From positions 17,856,001 through 17,920,000 of the forward strand of contig NC_088316.1 in the NCBI RefSeq assembly GCF_910592395.1: a stretch of 64,000 bases of DNA, written 5' to 3'. The position numbers and the translations under genes are program-made. Below are positions 39,551 through 52,900 of this stretch, one piece after another. The notes under the pieces are model-generated. The model worked only from the letters and a program-made list of their open reading frames with translations, made no database searches and had not been told where the DNA came from. The stretch comes from Lineus longissimus. Lineage: Eukaryota > Nemertea > Pilidiophora > Heteronemertea > Lineidae. Position 1 is the stretch's first letter; each line of letters opens with the position of its first letter.

Positions 39551-39935
39551 TAAGTGGTCATATTGTGCTTGGCTACACCTATTGTTGAAGCAACAGGAAG
39601 TATAGTTGGGGGGGGGACATTTTGAAAGCCCAAACAAATGCACCAATGAGAAATATTTAAATGGAGATGAATATCCTTAAGCAGTGACAGTCGCCTCTGA
39701 AAACCCTCACTGAAGACATTGTCTCTGGTTGACAAAGGCAGCTGTCAACTGGGTGTCCACAGAAAAAAACAGATCTGCTTTTATGGACATGGCAGTGGAG
39801 ACAGTCTTCTCCAGGGAATCCTCTGATGGACATTGCAGTCAACAGAGACACTGTGATGGACAGCCTCATCCAGGTTGAGAAGTCCTAAAGACGCCTGTCG
39901 TATATTGATTGATGTGTTAGTCAACAAAGACAGTC

Positions 39936-41160
39936 GATAAGGCAGTTATTGTTGTCCGTCTCATTACGGACGGATCCCACAGGCGGTAATCCAGCTTGAT
40001 TGACATGAGAAAGGGGTCCCTGGGAGGGATATTTTGCCTGAACATATACTGATTGATGTGTTAATCAACAAAGACAGTCTCCTCCGTCCAAGAGACATCT
40101 ATTTGTGACGGACATGTCAGTCGTCAGCAAAGACTCCTCATGGGAGAAACCTTCTTGAGGCATCTTTGATTGATGCTGCTGTATTACCTCGTAGACTGTT
40201 ATCAGCGATTGATATAGCATTTCAAGACCTCTTTCAGGGAGATCCGAAGGATTGATTGTTGACAAAGGGAGTCACCTCCCAGAAGGATCTTCAGAGACAT
40301 CCGTCTCCGATAAGGCAGTTATTGTTGTCCGTCTCATTTTCGGACGGATCCCACAGGCGTAATCCAGCTTGATTGACATGAGAAAGGGGTCCCTTGGAGG
40401 GATATTTTGCCTGAACATATACTGATTGATGTGTTAGTCAACAAAGACAGTCTCCTCCATCCAAGAGACATCTGTTTGTGACGGACATGTCAGTCAGCAA
40501 AGACTCCTCATGGGAGAAACCTTCTTGAGGCATCTGTCTTTGATTGATGCAGCGGTATCACCTCGTAGACTGGTATCACCGATTGATATGACATATCAAG
40601 ACCTCTGTCAGTGAGATACGAAGGATTGATTGTTGACAAAGGGAGTCACCTCCCAGAAGGATCCTTACTAGAGACATCCGTCTCCGATAAGGCAGTTATT
40701 GTTGTCCGTCTCATTTCGGACGGATCCCACAGGCGGTAATCCAGCTTGATTGACATGAGAAAGGGGTCCCTTGGAGGGATAGTTTGCCTGAACATATACT
40801 GATTGATGTGTTAGTCAACAAAGACAGTCTCCTCCATCCAAGAGACATCTATTTGTGACGGACATGTCAGTCAGCAAAGACTCCTCATGGGAGAAACCTT
40901 CTTGAGGCATCTGTCTTTGATTGATGCTGCTGTATTATCTCGTAGACTGTTGTCAGCGATTGATATAGCATTTCAAGACCTCTTTCAGAGAGATCCAAAG
41001 GATTGATTGTTGACAAAGGGAGTCACCTCCCAGAAGGATCCTTACTAGAGACATCCGTCTCCGACAAGGCAGTTATTGTCTCATTCGGACGGATCCCACA
41101 GGCGGTAATCAAGCTTAATTGATATGAGAAAGGGGTCCTCAGGAGGGATGGTTTGCCTGA
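39936..41160 (+). repeat. Satellite-like tandem array, ~375-bp unit
   Basis: GATAAGGCAGTTATTG recurs at 39936, 40309 and 40686, with a variant (GACAAGGCAG) at 41063, giving periods of 373, 377 and 377 bp. The last unit is partial. Each unit contains GGACGGATCCCACAGGCG, ATTGACATGAGAAAGGGGTC, CAACAAAGACAGTCTCCTCC and GGGAGTCACCTCCCAGAAGG. Diverged relatives of the same motifs extend left to about 39660. There is no long open frame through the units. Confidence 0.92.
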
Positions 41161-41807
41161 ACATCTACTGCACAGGAACAATGGGTGTCACAACTTGTTG
41201 ACCATCTCCGAAAGTGCTGCTCTGATTGTTACGTCCAGTGTTACAAATACATGTAGCAGGAAGAACTGATCTTCCATGGAAGTTTGTATACAGGGACAGA
41301 CCAAAGGGAGACTTCTCCTGAGGTAGAAATCATACACGTACTTAAAGAAAAGAAACCGAGACATCAAATCTTCACCAACTATAATTTATTGATCGTTTGT
41401 TCAAAATATTTCCAGAATCAACATGGAGCTTTTTAAAGCAGGAAAGTAGTTCTGGAGGATCTTGTGGAAGATTCCACTCGTAACCGTACACTGTATGTAG
41501 GCCTACTGGTACCTGTAAAAATCATTTTACACATAAACTGCATGTTGTTTTAGGTCAAGAATGACTTCCCAATTTCTCCCCCCACCCCCACCCCCAGGGC
41601 AGGACTGAAATTCATCCAAAGAATGGATGTTCATCCGTAAAATACATTGAGACAACCCATTCTCTGCAGCCCTACCATCATAATTATGCACATTCAAAAA
41701 CTTGTCCTAATAATGATTCAGGGTTGGCTCTGTGAATTTTTTTCTCCAAGCCACTTTTTAGCCAAGTGGCTGTCACTTTTAGCCATATTGAGTCAGCTCT
41801 AGCCATT

Positions 41808-41880
41808 GCCGATCGTTTGTCCATCTTGGGGCCGATCGTTTGTCCATCTTGGGGCCGATCGTTTGTCCATCTTGGGGCCG
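41808..41880 (+). repeat. 23-bp tandem repeat, three units
   Basis: Three perfect copies of CCGATCGTTTGTCCATCTTG plus GGG, starting at 41809, 41832 and 41855, inside the transposon at 41719-42407. Confidence 0.95.
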
Positions 41881-42017
41881 ACCCAGCCCACAGTAACATG
41901 TGCGAGAATGGCAGCCCGCCAGTACTGAGACCAGCAAATCAACGAACGATTCGAGGAACCCGTGACCGGAGACTCCATGGCAACGAAGCAAGCGGGAAAA
42001 TAGCCCATAATGCATTC

Positions 42018-42140
42018 GTAAGGCGACCAGCAGCGCCACCAAAATCACTGTAGCGGCAACGGGTAGAACTAATAATGTACGAGTAAGGCAACCAGCAGCG
42101 CTACCAACATCACTGTAGCGGCAACGGGTAGAACTACAAT
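42018..42140 (+). repeat. 65-bp tandem duplication
   Basis: GTAAGGCGACCAGCAGCG through CACTGTAGCGGCAACGGG occurs at 42018 and again at 42083, with a few substitutions. Confidence 0.85.
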
Positions 42141-42407
42141 GCAGACGATAGCAACCACGTGTGATATCGCGGCCGCCCGCAAATATGATAAAGTTTGTCC
42201 GACTAACGATCGTTCCTTGGTGCATTTGGTGTGGAAGTGGATCTTTTTGATAGACTTTGACCAATTTTCGCAAAACACTAATACTCTCTCGCCAAATCAT
42301 GGCAATTCAAATTGAATTCGCAACATTTTTAGCCAGACATTGTTTTACATTCGCCACTTGTGCAGCATTCGCAAGTGGCGAAAATGCGAACGGGCGCGCC
42401 AACCCTG

Positions 42408-43967
42408 ACTGATTTATAAGCAAAAAGATTGGCCTAAAGGCACCAAATCTTAAAAACACCACTATTAATGGAGTAGCAGATCTCTTCCCCCTTTATATCC
42501 GACAAGTCAGAGCGGCTCACCTATTGCCAAACCAACCTAAAACTATGGCAACAACATGTAGATGAATAGAACTCCATAACCTACATCTCACATCTTCCTG
42601 ACTACACACTATTCAAGATGGCAGCAATGTGGCCAGGACATATTTGGATCAATCAACACCAAAAGCATATAAACACTGCAGAAGCCATGATCAACATGGT
42701 TCGAACTGTCACTTGCTCCAGGCCAACTCTAACCTCATAGGCCCCGGGCCTAAGGGGTGAAGCTAATAACTACAGACTTGGGTATGACATTTTGCCAACC
42801 AACTAAATGATGCTTATTTGACCGACAGTAGGCCCTAAATCTTAAATGGTAAATAATTTTTTACATTATAATTGTTTACAGTATTTACATGTTTACAACA
42901 TATGTATCATTTGTACAAGAAACATCAACAGAAATGGACATACATGTAAATGTGATACAGGTACATGTACAATAAACATCAACTTAAGTACACATTGATG
43001 TACACAAATGTGCAACCCAAGTACATTCAACAAAGTGATTTCTCCATGAATTGACATTTACATGACACAGAAATGTATTTACATCCAAGTTAACAAACAA
43101 ACTCCCTCACTGACAACTATCAATCACTAATTTGTGAGAACATTGTGCAAGTCCTCCGGTATTTTCCCAATGCTTGTTTTTCATTTTAGTACCTTTCAAG
43201 CCACACAGGTTCATCCAGAAATACAATTCTTGGTTCTCCCCTGGATCAAACTTGGGCCCTGTTAGCTATGAGGCACCAATAAGGAATGGAATTCGATACC
43301 TTCCAGACAAAAACCACACAGATATGTCAGGCAAGATTCAGCATAACATTCATCCACCTTCAAATTTACAACAGGGGGTCAACTTTTCAAAGCAACACTG
43401 ATTCACCATCACTATATACACGAAGGTCGAAGAAAAGCTGTGGGGAACACAGCCGGACCTTCAGGCGACAAGCTGCTTCATCTCCGCCACAGGACTGAGG
43501 TTATAGTACTTAGGCAGGTTGAACGCTGAAGAAGAAGAACCATCACTATATGCATCAGCAGAAGGAAAGTACCGGTACCCGTGGATGCGTTCCTATTCGG
43601 ATCAATAACAAACAGCCGAAGGAAATCATGGAGGTTTCAAACATTTATACCCACACAGAAAGTTTAACTCTATCACACTCAACAAGAAATAAGTACATCT
43701 AACGTGATTCATTTACAATTATTCTGAATAAATACTTCCCCGCTGACAGAAGAAAATCTTCAGGGGTCTACTGTAGCACATTCAAGCGGCACAACATCTA
43801 GGATGATGCTGAAACCCTCACCCTCTGAGGATTTCTTTTAACAGGCTCTATGGAAGAAATCACTTAAGAGCAATTTTAAACTACAATACCTGATTATTGA
43901 ATAAACGCAACAACATACAAAAAAACCCAGAATCTCAATCTTCAGGCATCATTCATTAAGTATAAAA
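42408..43967. other. Spacer and STIM 3' UTR candidate
   Basis: Noncoding sequence between the transposon and the STIM stop codon. The part next to the stop is probably 3' UTR. I could not place a convincing minus-strand poly(A) signal. Part of 42840-43130 is rich in ACATGTACA-like words. Confidence 0.4.
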
Positions 43968-46900
43968 CTATGTTTTCTTTGTTTTGTCCTTTTTGAGAAA
44001 TTTCATCGAGAATCCCTTTCTCTTTTTCTCCTTTTTTTTCCCATCGGATAGATCCAATGAGCTTCCTTCCTCCGAACTATTTTCTTCAACTGGTGTACAT
44101 GGCGGTGTCAGTGACTGTGGTTGATCGGATCCCTCCACCCGTTTACGCAATGTTCCTAAAGAACCATTCAACGTATTACTCCGCGATGCTGATCCTTCAG
44201 TGATTAATGATTCTGAACGAGTTGCCTGTAAACTTAATGGACGCCCTAGGTGACGTTCATTCTTTGTTAAGGCTGAGTCTATGCTTATTGAATGGCCAAT
44301 TGTTGGGTTGACATACTTTGAACTTGGTGATGTACTTGGTTGCTCATGTATTCCATTTTCGTGGCTGTAAATTGGAAGAAATTCAAGTTAAGTAACCATG
44401 TACACTCAAGACAAACAGACTGTATTTCAAATCCTTTAGACCATGTTCAGTTTGAGGACCAGCTGAACGACCAGGCAAGAAAAAGTGATGCATGCTGATA
44501 TTAACTTCGAGCATTAGTTTCATTCAATTCTAAGAGCATGGTCAATGATGCATTGGCAATAATGCCGCCTGTGAAACGAATATGTGGCACTCGAAGCTTA
44601 CCCATCGATAGAGAACTTCACAGGACCATCAGGTGTTGAGGCGGTAGAGCCAGCAGTACCAACACGATCCTCGGCATGGTGTTCCGTGTCTGGCCTTGCT
44701 GTCATCCTCAGGAAGTTGTCTGAACTCCTTGCAGACGTCAACGTCCGTCGGTCAAAATCTGACTGACCGAGATGCATGGAATGTAAACCTGAGAAGAGAA
44801 GTATTGGAAAGTGTATGCAACATCTTGCAGAAACATGACTGTATTCGCAGTATTCTAAAACACCTTGGTTACAATGTTTCATTGACATGATGAAAAATGC
44901 ATTTGCCTCAGTTTGACCTCATAGGTTTTGGTGAGACCACCATGAGGTGGTCGGTTGGGTTAGTATAAAACGTATCAAAGCAGGTTCTTGGTGGTGAATT
45001 ATGCCTGGAAGATATAGATCTTTGACAGAAATCTGGAATCAATTGCAGCATGCAATGGCTTTGGAACACATGCAGGAATTCAGGCAGCGTGCATTGAGCA
45101 AATTATACTCATGCAGCATGAAAGGGAATTAGGAATGTCAAAGTATTTTATAAACTTCAAGATGGAAGTATTCCACCTCTACCAATCAATCTAAACTATT
45201 TATACAAAGTTGCTTGTTTCCTTGCCAAGGCAAATGTCACTAATATACACAAGTAAATACATCTATACCAAGCAAACAATTAAGCTAGGGTGAAAGCAGG
45301 CAACGGGCACAAATAGTACTCCTATAAGAGAAAGCAAGGATACTGAGAAATAGATTTTAATGAGACTAGGAGGAGAAGTGCATGCTTCCGTCGGCCATCA
45401 CTGAACTAAAGCAACCAAATCCATGTGAACGTACGCTGAAGAAACACATCTGAAAGTGTACATAAACAGCTAGTAGAACAAATCAACCAGTTGTCCTGGT
45501 GGAATAACTGTTGGTACAATAATTCACAATTAGCGATACAACGCCCCTCATTGGCCTGGCGCTCCAGTGACAACCTTATCTTTTCTCCCAAATCAGAGCT
45601 ATCCTTTATGCCACACAGGCAAATAACTTAGTGAAATGATTACGCATGCAGTTTACAAACAAAATATTTACAGCAGGTTATATACACATAGGAAGAAAAC
45701 AATTGATAGACATTTGATTCCCTTCGTCCTCCCTTACGCTAGTTTCTACATTTTAATAAACTTTACTACCCAACCATTTTTACCGTTCCATCTACTAAAT
45801 ACCCAGTTAGCTTAAAACTCCTTCCCTGGTGTTAAGATTAGGAATCGAAATGTATGCAAAGGTGCAAGACAAAGCATAGAATACGTCTTTACCTGGTGAA
45901 GATGGATTAGTCGGAAATCTGCTTGGTATATTTTTGACAGGGCTGACTCTGCTGTTAATTGCGGCATTTGTGGGATTTAAAGTTTGACTAGGAACAATAT
46001 GCCGTGACTGGGCCGCTTTTGTTCGGGCCCTGGCTTTAATGCGATAGCTCGTAGCGTACATGGCGGCTAGATTCGGAAAGAAAAACCATAGCAAATGTGT
46101 CAGAAGCAGGACAAACATGTGGTTTGCAAACATTCCAAAAGTTCTGTGTCAGTGGTCTCCCAGCTAACTTTTCCCAAGAGCTGTGAAATACTTCAATAAA
46201 CCACAACCAGGAATGGGTGTCTCATGACATGATGTTACAGGTTGGGCCGAAAATCAAATCATGTTGAGAGAGGATGGAAACATTCGCTCCCATATCTCTG
46301 AAAATTATTGATCACACCAAGATTTTCTTGGATTCTCTTCTTTTGTTTCCAACAACTCTCTCTCAACATATCGAGTCAACACAACTTTCTTAATTGGAGC
46401 ACCACAAACACAGAAAACTGGAAATGGTATCATATACAGACATTATTTGTACAGTTAGTGACCTAGACCCTACATGACCTACCACCAGAGCATGGAATTA
46501 TGATGAACGTTTGACGACGTAAGACATGCACACAGGAATACCAAAAATGGCTGAATTGAGCTGGGATAAAACACTGTACTGCAGCTATGTCGGAAGGCCA
46601 TGACTGCAGTCCACCAAAAGTGTCACAGACTGTTCACCAAACTCCTTCAAGAATATTGTTCCAAACCTGTTTTCGAATGGATAGAGGATGGGCGTCTCTG
46701 TGAGGCTATGTCTTGCGTCAAGAAACCTTCTGCAGGTATGCAAATAGTCGGGAGAGAATGAATGGGAGGGGCAAAGTAAAAGATCAGTTTCTCTCAAAAA
46801 GATGGAGAGTGACCACATTTTGCACAAAGTTGCAGGGCGACTAAGCTTCTCACAAAGTTTGAGAATCACCAAATTCAAATTCTGTTTGATGTACAAATAC

Positions 46901-49900
46901 CAATTTGAGTTTTTCAAACAGAAACTGGCGCTCTCCACTTCTAGATTACCGGTAGCGAATGAGAAACGGAATCTTTTACATCCTCCCATTATGGCACCGC
47001 CTTCGTTGTTTTACCTGAAAACGATGCATGATGTCCTGGATGTGTAAAGGACTTGTTCGGTTTAAGGCCCTGATTTCGGCCAAGTTGTGAAAGGACAATT
47101 GGTGCTACAGGAGAAATAACTTTTTATTATGAAGGCTTGACAGAGCACGAAGGCATAAGGAATCTTGCTCCACAATTCTCATAGGCAATTTGCTATGTTT
47201 AAGTGAAGAATATGGTATTAGATTTCACATTCTTTCGAAAACCATGACCGGCAAAACATATTGGCCCACCTCTCTGTATATATCATTGAGAAGAAAGAAT
47301 ATAGACAGATTCAAATAAAACTGTAGCACACCTAATCCTAGTGTGTAAAACCGTCCATGTTTCGCTGGTTCACTCGGCGCGACCTTGAATGGTGGTGACA
47401 TCTCGTCATCGGCATCGTCAATGGACAGCAGATTAGAAGCGCTCCCTCGTACCGAACCTGAAAGCATGGCATGATAGAAATAAACTTCAACTTGGTTTCT
47501 GATATTCCAACAAAGAAGTGTTAAGCAGAGAACATGACACAACCATACACTTCACACATAACAGCAGCAGCACTCCCAAGACCATCCATATACACATAGC
47601 AAACGAGACGTCTTACAAATAATTGGGAGTTTATTTCAGAGCTAGATACACATTTTCAAGATATACAATCGGATGGCCATGCAAGCAAAATGAGCTTTGT
47701 CACTGGGCTTTTGTTACATGTATATACCACTGGAATCCACTCCAAATGTTACAACACTGGTTATATTACTGGCTTTATTTACAAACGGAAACCCTTAGGA
47801 ACCCCCTTAGTGCGGATGAGCATCCACGGTAATACAAGTACCATACTATCGGGTTCTCTTGAGGTGACTCTGCTGGGCAACTTAATTTTCACAGAGCTGT
47901 CTTCTGATCTCAGAAAACTAAGCCTGAATTCATTACAAACATTACGTGGGTTAAAATATTCTTAACATGGTCTAAAACTATCCATTGAGGGAGAATCAGC
48001 AACTGTAGAAGAACCCAAATGAAAAACCAAAATATTACAGCTAAACCCATCCCTCTGCACATCTTTGAGTGGATGTAGCCCTAATCAAGGAATTATGAAA
48101 GAATTTACAGCAATGTCAAATTGTCATCATAAACTGAGCTGAGCATACTACCGCTCGAATCCATCCGTGAAAAAGAAGTTTTCTGAGGGGAAGAATGCGA
48201 CGAGTTATTCGAGTCCAGTTTAGAAAGTGAAGTATTCCTTGGAAATGCTGAAGACAAATTGAGTTTCTCTAAAGATGTACGCGATAGATTTTTTTGCATT
48301 TGCAAGTTTGTCCGTTGTCCAGGATTTGACTCGAAAGATTGGTTTCTAGGCATCCGTTTTCGTAATGTCTTGTCGCGCCACAGACTGGCACACTGTCGAA
48401 CGGTTGGAGTGTAGCCAAGTTGGTTTTGAGATCCTAATAAAGAAGAAGGAGGAGGTATGAGAGGGCAAGAAAGAAGTCAAATCTAGAATGCAACCTGCTT
48501 CAGAGGTCAACAAGTGTTGTCTGCTTAGCTGTAAGTGTAAGGTGGAGTTTTTGAATATTCCCCGAGACAGGTTTGATGTGAATGGACTTAGAAACAAGCC
48601 ATCTAGAGAGTGTTGCATTATCTTATTATAACATACAAAAATACTTTTTTAGCAACCTTAAAATAAAACGGAAACTAAGAGTTCCATAATGCTGAACAAA
48701 AGCAGCCAACTTAATAAGATAATTAGTGCAATTAACGACGTTTGATTTTCCACACACACAGTCAATGAACCAGTGAATACAACACAGAGAATCACAGTCT
48801 GGTGTCAATACAATGTATGCCATCATGCACCTAGTCGCGTAAGTGAGTGAGGATGCCAGGTCACTTTAAACATCAGGGATTCTTCTTATAACCAAAATCA
48901 TTTGCCAAGTGTAAGTATGGTATGTGTTCATGTACATTTGTGAGTTACTGGAGTAAATATCAACGTGAAAGTTTAATTGGGTTAGTAGGCCTGAATTGTG
49001 AAAGTATGTCTAAGAAGGCTGCATGCACTGCACAACATGGTTCATGCATTACATTAGTGGGACAAATAAACAACCAACCGAGAAAAAAGCATTTCTCCTT
49101 TTTGAAGATATTCCAATGGAAATGGGAGAATGGATCCAAAGACCAAATTGACACCTTAGAGGTTGACCAGGGAACGAAAAAATACTAGAGCCAGAAAAGA
49201 CTGGAATGTCAAGATCATATTAGTATGGGTTTTGTTGACACATTACATGCAAATAGAGCATATTATCTATGTATACCCGATCGACGCATAATCATCGGAG
49301 ATGGTGACGATCGCGAGGGAGTGATGCACCTGCCTGACGGCCTGAGGTAACTGCTTTTATCCTCTTCCTCGTCATCGAAGAATTGCAAAGAGCCTGAGGT
49401 AATGAAGATGAACGGTATGAGATAAGACTGCCATGGAGGTAGCATCTTATGCAAGTTATTGAGGATTGAACACTGATGTAATTGGGCTGTCTATACATGG
49501 GCCAAAAGGCAGACTAGTGGCAGAGTGGTTTATATACAGCCTCTGGGGGCAATGTGAAATCATGGTCCTACGATACATACCACATCACACATACGCAAAA
49601 CACTCACTGGGTGAAGCATAATGACTCTATAGTAACTTCCAACTAGAGCCTAACATCCATGCATGCAAGTAAGTCACTAGAACCTCTAGAAACTGACCGC
49701 CTACAAGTCAACCACAAAACATCCCTATCACACACAATTTACCCTTTTGCTGCAGGCGACACGCATAGGTTGTTATACCTATAATTTCATTTCATCAACA
49801 TTTGGCCGCAGCCTCTAAAGATGCCATTTGCACTGAACAGAAAACTTTAGATTGATCGAATTACTATAGATGGCAACACTTTGAATTTCAGTTGCTCATT

Positions 49901-52900
49901 TAGAAAAAAGCAAGTGATAATAAGCACTGTTACCCACTGCTCAGCACTGGCTGGAGCAGGCTGAAAAATGGCTTCTGCAGCAAAAGGGTTAACACAACAT
50001 CGCTGCATCACAATCAAACTATTGGTAACATTCACGGTACGTTATAGGTTTTTTCTACAAAGCAGAAGGCAGTCTGAAAATGAGAAAGGGCAGTTTCACA
50101 TGTCTGAATGTGATGCACAACATTGTACGTCTACCATACTGTGAACTGACAAATTTTCGTCGGTGTTCAGATTTCACCAAAAAATATCAATTCATGTAAG
50201 TGAAATTGGCAGTTTACAGTAATAACATCACAGTGAAGACAGTTTCTCAAACTTCTGACTCACACAATGCATACAAATGCCAAAATGTTAGTAAAACCAG
50301 AATTTTAACCAAAAAGTAAACTATATTTTAGACAAGTTTGGTTCATATAGAGGCCAGGTCTGGTCTTGAAGCTGTTACCTACACTATAACACATGTGTGG
50401 TGCATAGAATTAACACTGGTGCCACTTGTGTTGCAGAATATAAACATGTATAGCACAAGTTCATGGACCGACCTGGCCTTTGAAGCAGTTCAGCACAAAG
50501 TTCTGCAAGTTTTTTCTCCTCATGATTACACAATATCCGCATAGGTTTAAAACAGCATAGCCCAGGTCCAATACAAAGGAAGCATGACCACTATCATTTC
50601 AGTTTCATTTCTAAAAACGAAGTAAAGCGATATGGAGAGGAAAAATACTATGTTCTCCTCTACGTTAACTTGAATATCTCATTATCATCATTCGAACTTC
50701 GGGTCAAGCGTCCAGCACTAGAGACCTGGACTCAATGTAACACCCTTACCTTGACTGCCAGCACAGGATATGGAAGGGGCTGGGGGCGATGCACAAGAGT
50801 CACGCAGGGCTGGCTCCAGGATACCAAGGCCCGGGTTGCTCGTGATGGGAAAAGCACACAGAACTTCTATTTGACGCCACCGGTGAAGACGTTCTTGTAA
50901 GTCGTAGCGGACTTCCTCAAGTGCTGCCCTAAAAGGGGAAAAATCTTCATCAAAAAGGGTAATAATATGAGAAAAACAACAGATGAAAATAGACAAAACC
51001 AAAAAATGAGCAGTCAGGAAAACATTTTACCACAGACGTTTTCAGACATTTCCAAGACCTGTCAAAGACACAGAAATTTAAGTGAATTAACAAGGCCAGA
51101 GGCTGGCACTAAACTGACAGCATTCACATCTCCTAGTACTATTTGTTCTGGTTAAAACGCTGTTGATTGATATATTAAGTTCCTATGTACACTTGGCATC
51201 ATACATGTCATTAATAGAAAGTATCACCTGAACATGAAAAATTGAGTTCACAATAAAGGATGACGCAAGACAGAATGAACAGTTTTTTCTTTTGATAAAC
51301 ATGCAAAATAGAGGGCCAAAACTGGAGAGGTATGAAAACTTACTTCGACATGCAGGTTTTGATTCACAATAACAACACAACACAAGATATTTGTGCAAAA
51401 CACAGAAACCTTTAAAATAGAACAATAGGTTATAATATGGGAGGGACCAGCAAAAGCATGCTGCTGTGATCTTAAGCTGTATCTTCAAGAGTTATTCAGC
51501 ACACACAGATGCATAATATACACAGAGGAGAAAAAATATTTCGAGCCTTGAAGGCAATTGCTAATTCTACTCCACCGTGGCCAAGGAGGGGACACATAAA
51601 CTACATATAGGAGAGTATAAGCTACCTGGCTTCAGTAATACGTTTATCTACGTCGTCAAAAGCACCGCTATGAGCCATGCGGAATGGGGCCAAGAATGTC
51701 CCACGTTTTTTCCTGATTTTATCCCACTGAAATTGTACAGGATGGATTGGTTGATGAAGGGAGGAAAATGAACACGATCCCACCAATAGAGCAGACGTGC
51801 ATTTTGATGAAACGGTTAGTGTGATGCACAAAGCCTGCTCCCTGCCTTGAGTAATGAATCATTTGCATGAATTAGTAAAGGATGTTCCATGAATTAGCTC
51901 TTCAGACAGGGGCGACTTTTGTTGTCAATTATAGGACAGAGCAATTGTCACAAGATGGAGCTTGATCCAATGGTGCCATTTGTGTCAGAACTGACTTTAT
52001 CTCCAGGTAAGCTGTACATAGTTCCTGAAGTCCAACCTAGGCTAGGTCACCTGAGCCTTGTTCTATCGGCTATCTGAGCCACTCAATCCTGCATGAGGGT
52101 ATAATTCATGGAACAGATTCAATTCACCAAAGAACCTGAAAATGAACTGAAATCGTCACAGATTAGTAATTTACAGGACTACACTTACAAGTAGTTTGAT
52201 ATAGAGAGAGGCTCAGGAAATTCTTGTCAATCAAAGGTTAAATGTACATTTCAATCCTTTTTTATCCGAGTCGTGGCAGGCAATATGAGTTATATTGCTC
52301 AATGTATTCCTAAACCTCTCTCTTCAAAGAAACAGTGTGCTAGGTTAGAGACAGACAGGTGACACACATGGACTGGCATACTATGACAAAGTAAGCTAAG
52401 AGTAGCTCGCCTTACAGGTCATATCATCACAGGATTAGCTTTGTTAGGAAGAACATGTAATGAATGGTTATATAATGGACAGTAGCATTGGTCAGTCAGG
52501 CTGCGTCTCACAGGTAACCCAACACTCATGGTGAAATAGCATACTCTACTGTCATTTTTTTCACAGGGGGATTTATTTTCATGAAGTTTGCAAATAACTG
52601 TAAGGCAGTCCACTACTGTAGCATGGACTCCAGTGATGTTATTTCTAGCTTTAGTTTCAATACCTATTGGGATTAGGAATGGAATGGTCCTTTTCAGAAC
52701 ATTAGAGAAATCCAAGAATTAGGCTCATGACAAGACCACATACAGAAATGTGATTAACGAGACACATCGACTCCCAGGCATTCATAAATCCCATTATCAT
52801 TATGGAAGAAGCTAGTGGCTAATTGAAACTGCAGCCTGGCTGAACCACGCCCACCATCACATTTGACCTTGGCCTTACCTGGCTTGTAATATACGTTGAT

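Larger units (their letters stand above)
41719..42407. mobile_element. Non-autonomous DNA transposon, hAT-like ends
   Basis: CAGGGTTGGC at the left end and GCCAACCCTG at the right end are perfect 10-bp inverted repeats 689 bp apart. Just inside are further inverted blocks (AGCCAAGTGGCT left; CGCCACTTG and CAAGTGGCG right). CAG-type ends suggest a hAT relative, but I do not see a clean 8-bp target duplication. It contains two small tandem repeats, listed separately, and no transposase frame. Confidence 0.6.

Noticed and set aside
41779-42300. 173-codon minus-strand open frame
   Set aside because: Falls wholly inside the non-autonomous transposon and its 23-bp and 65-bp repeats. No transposase or other domain.
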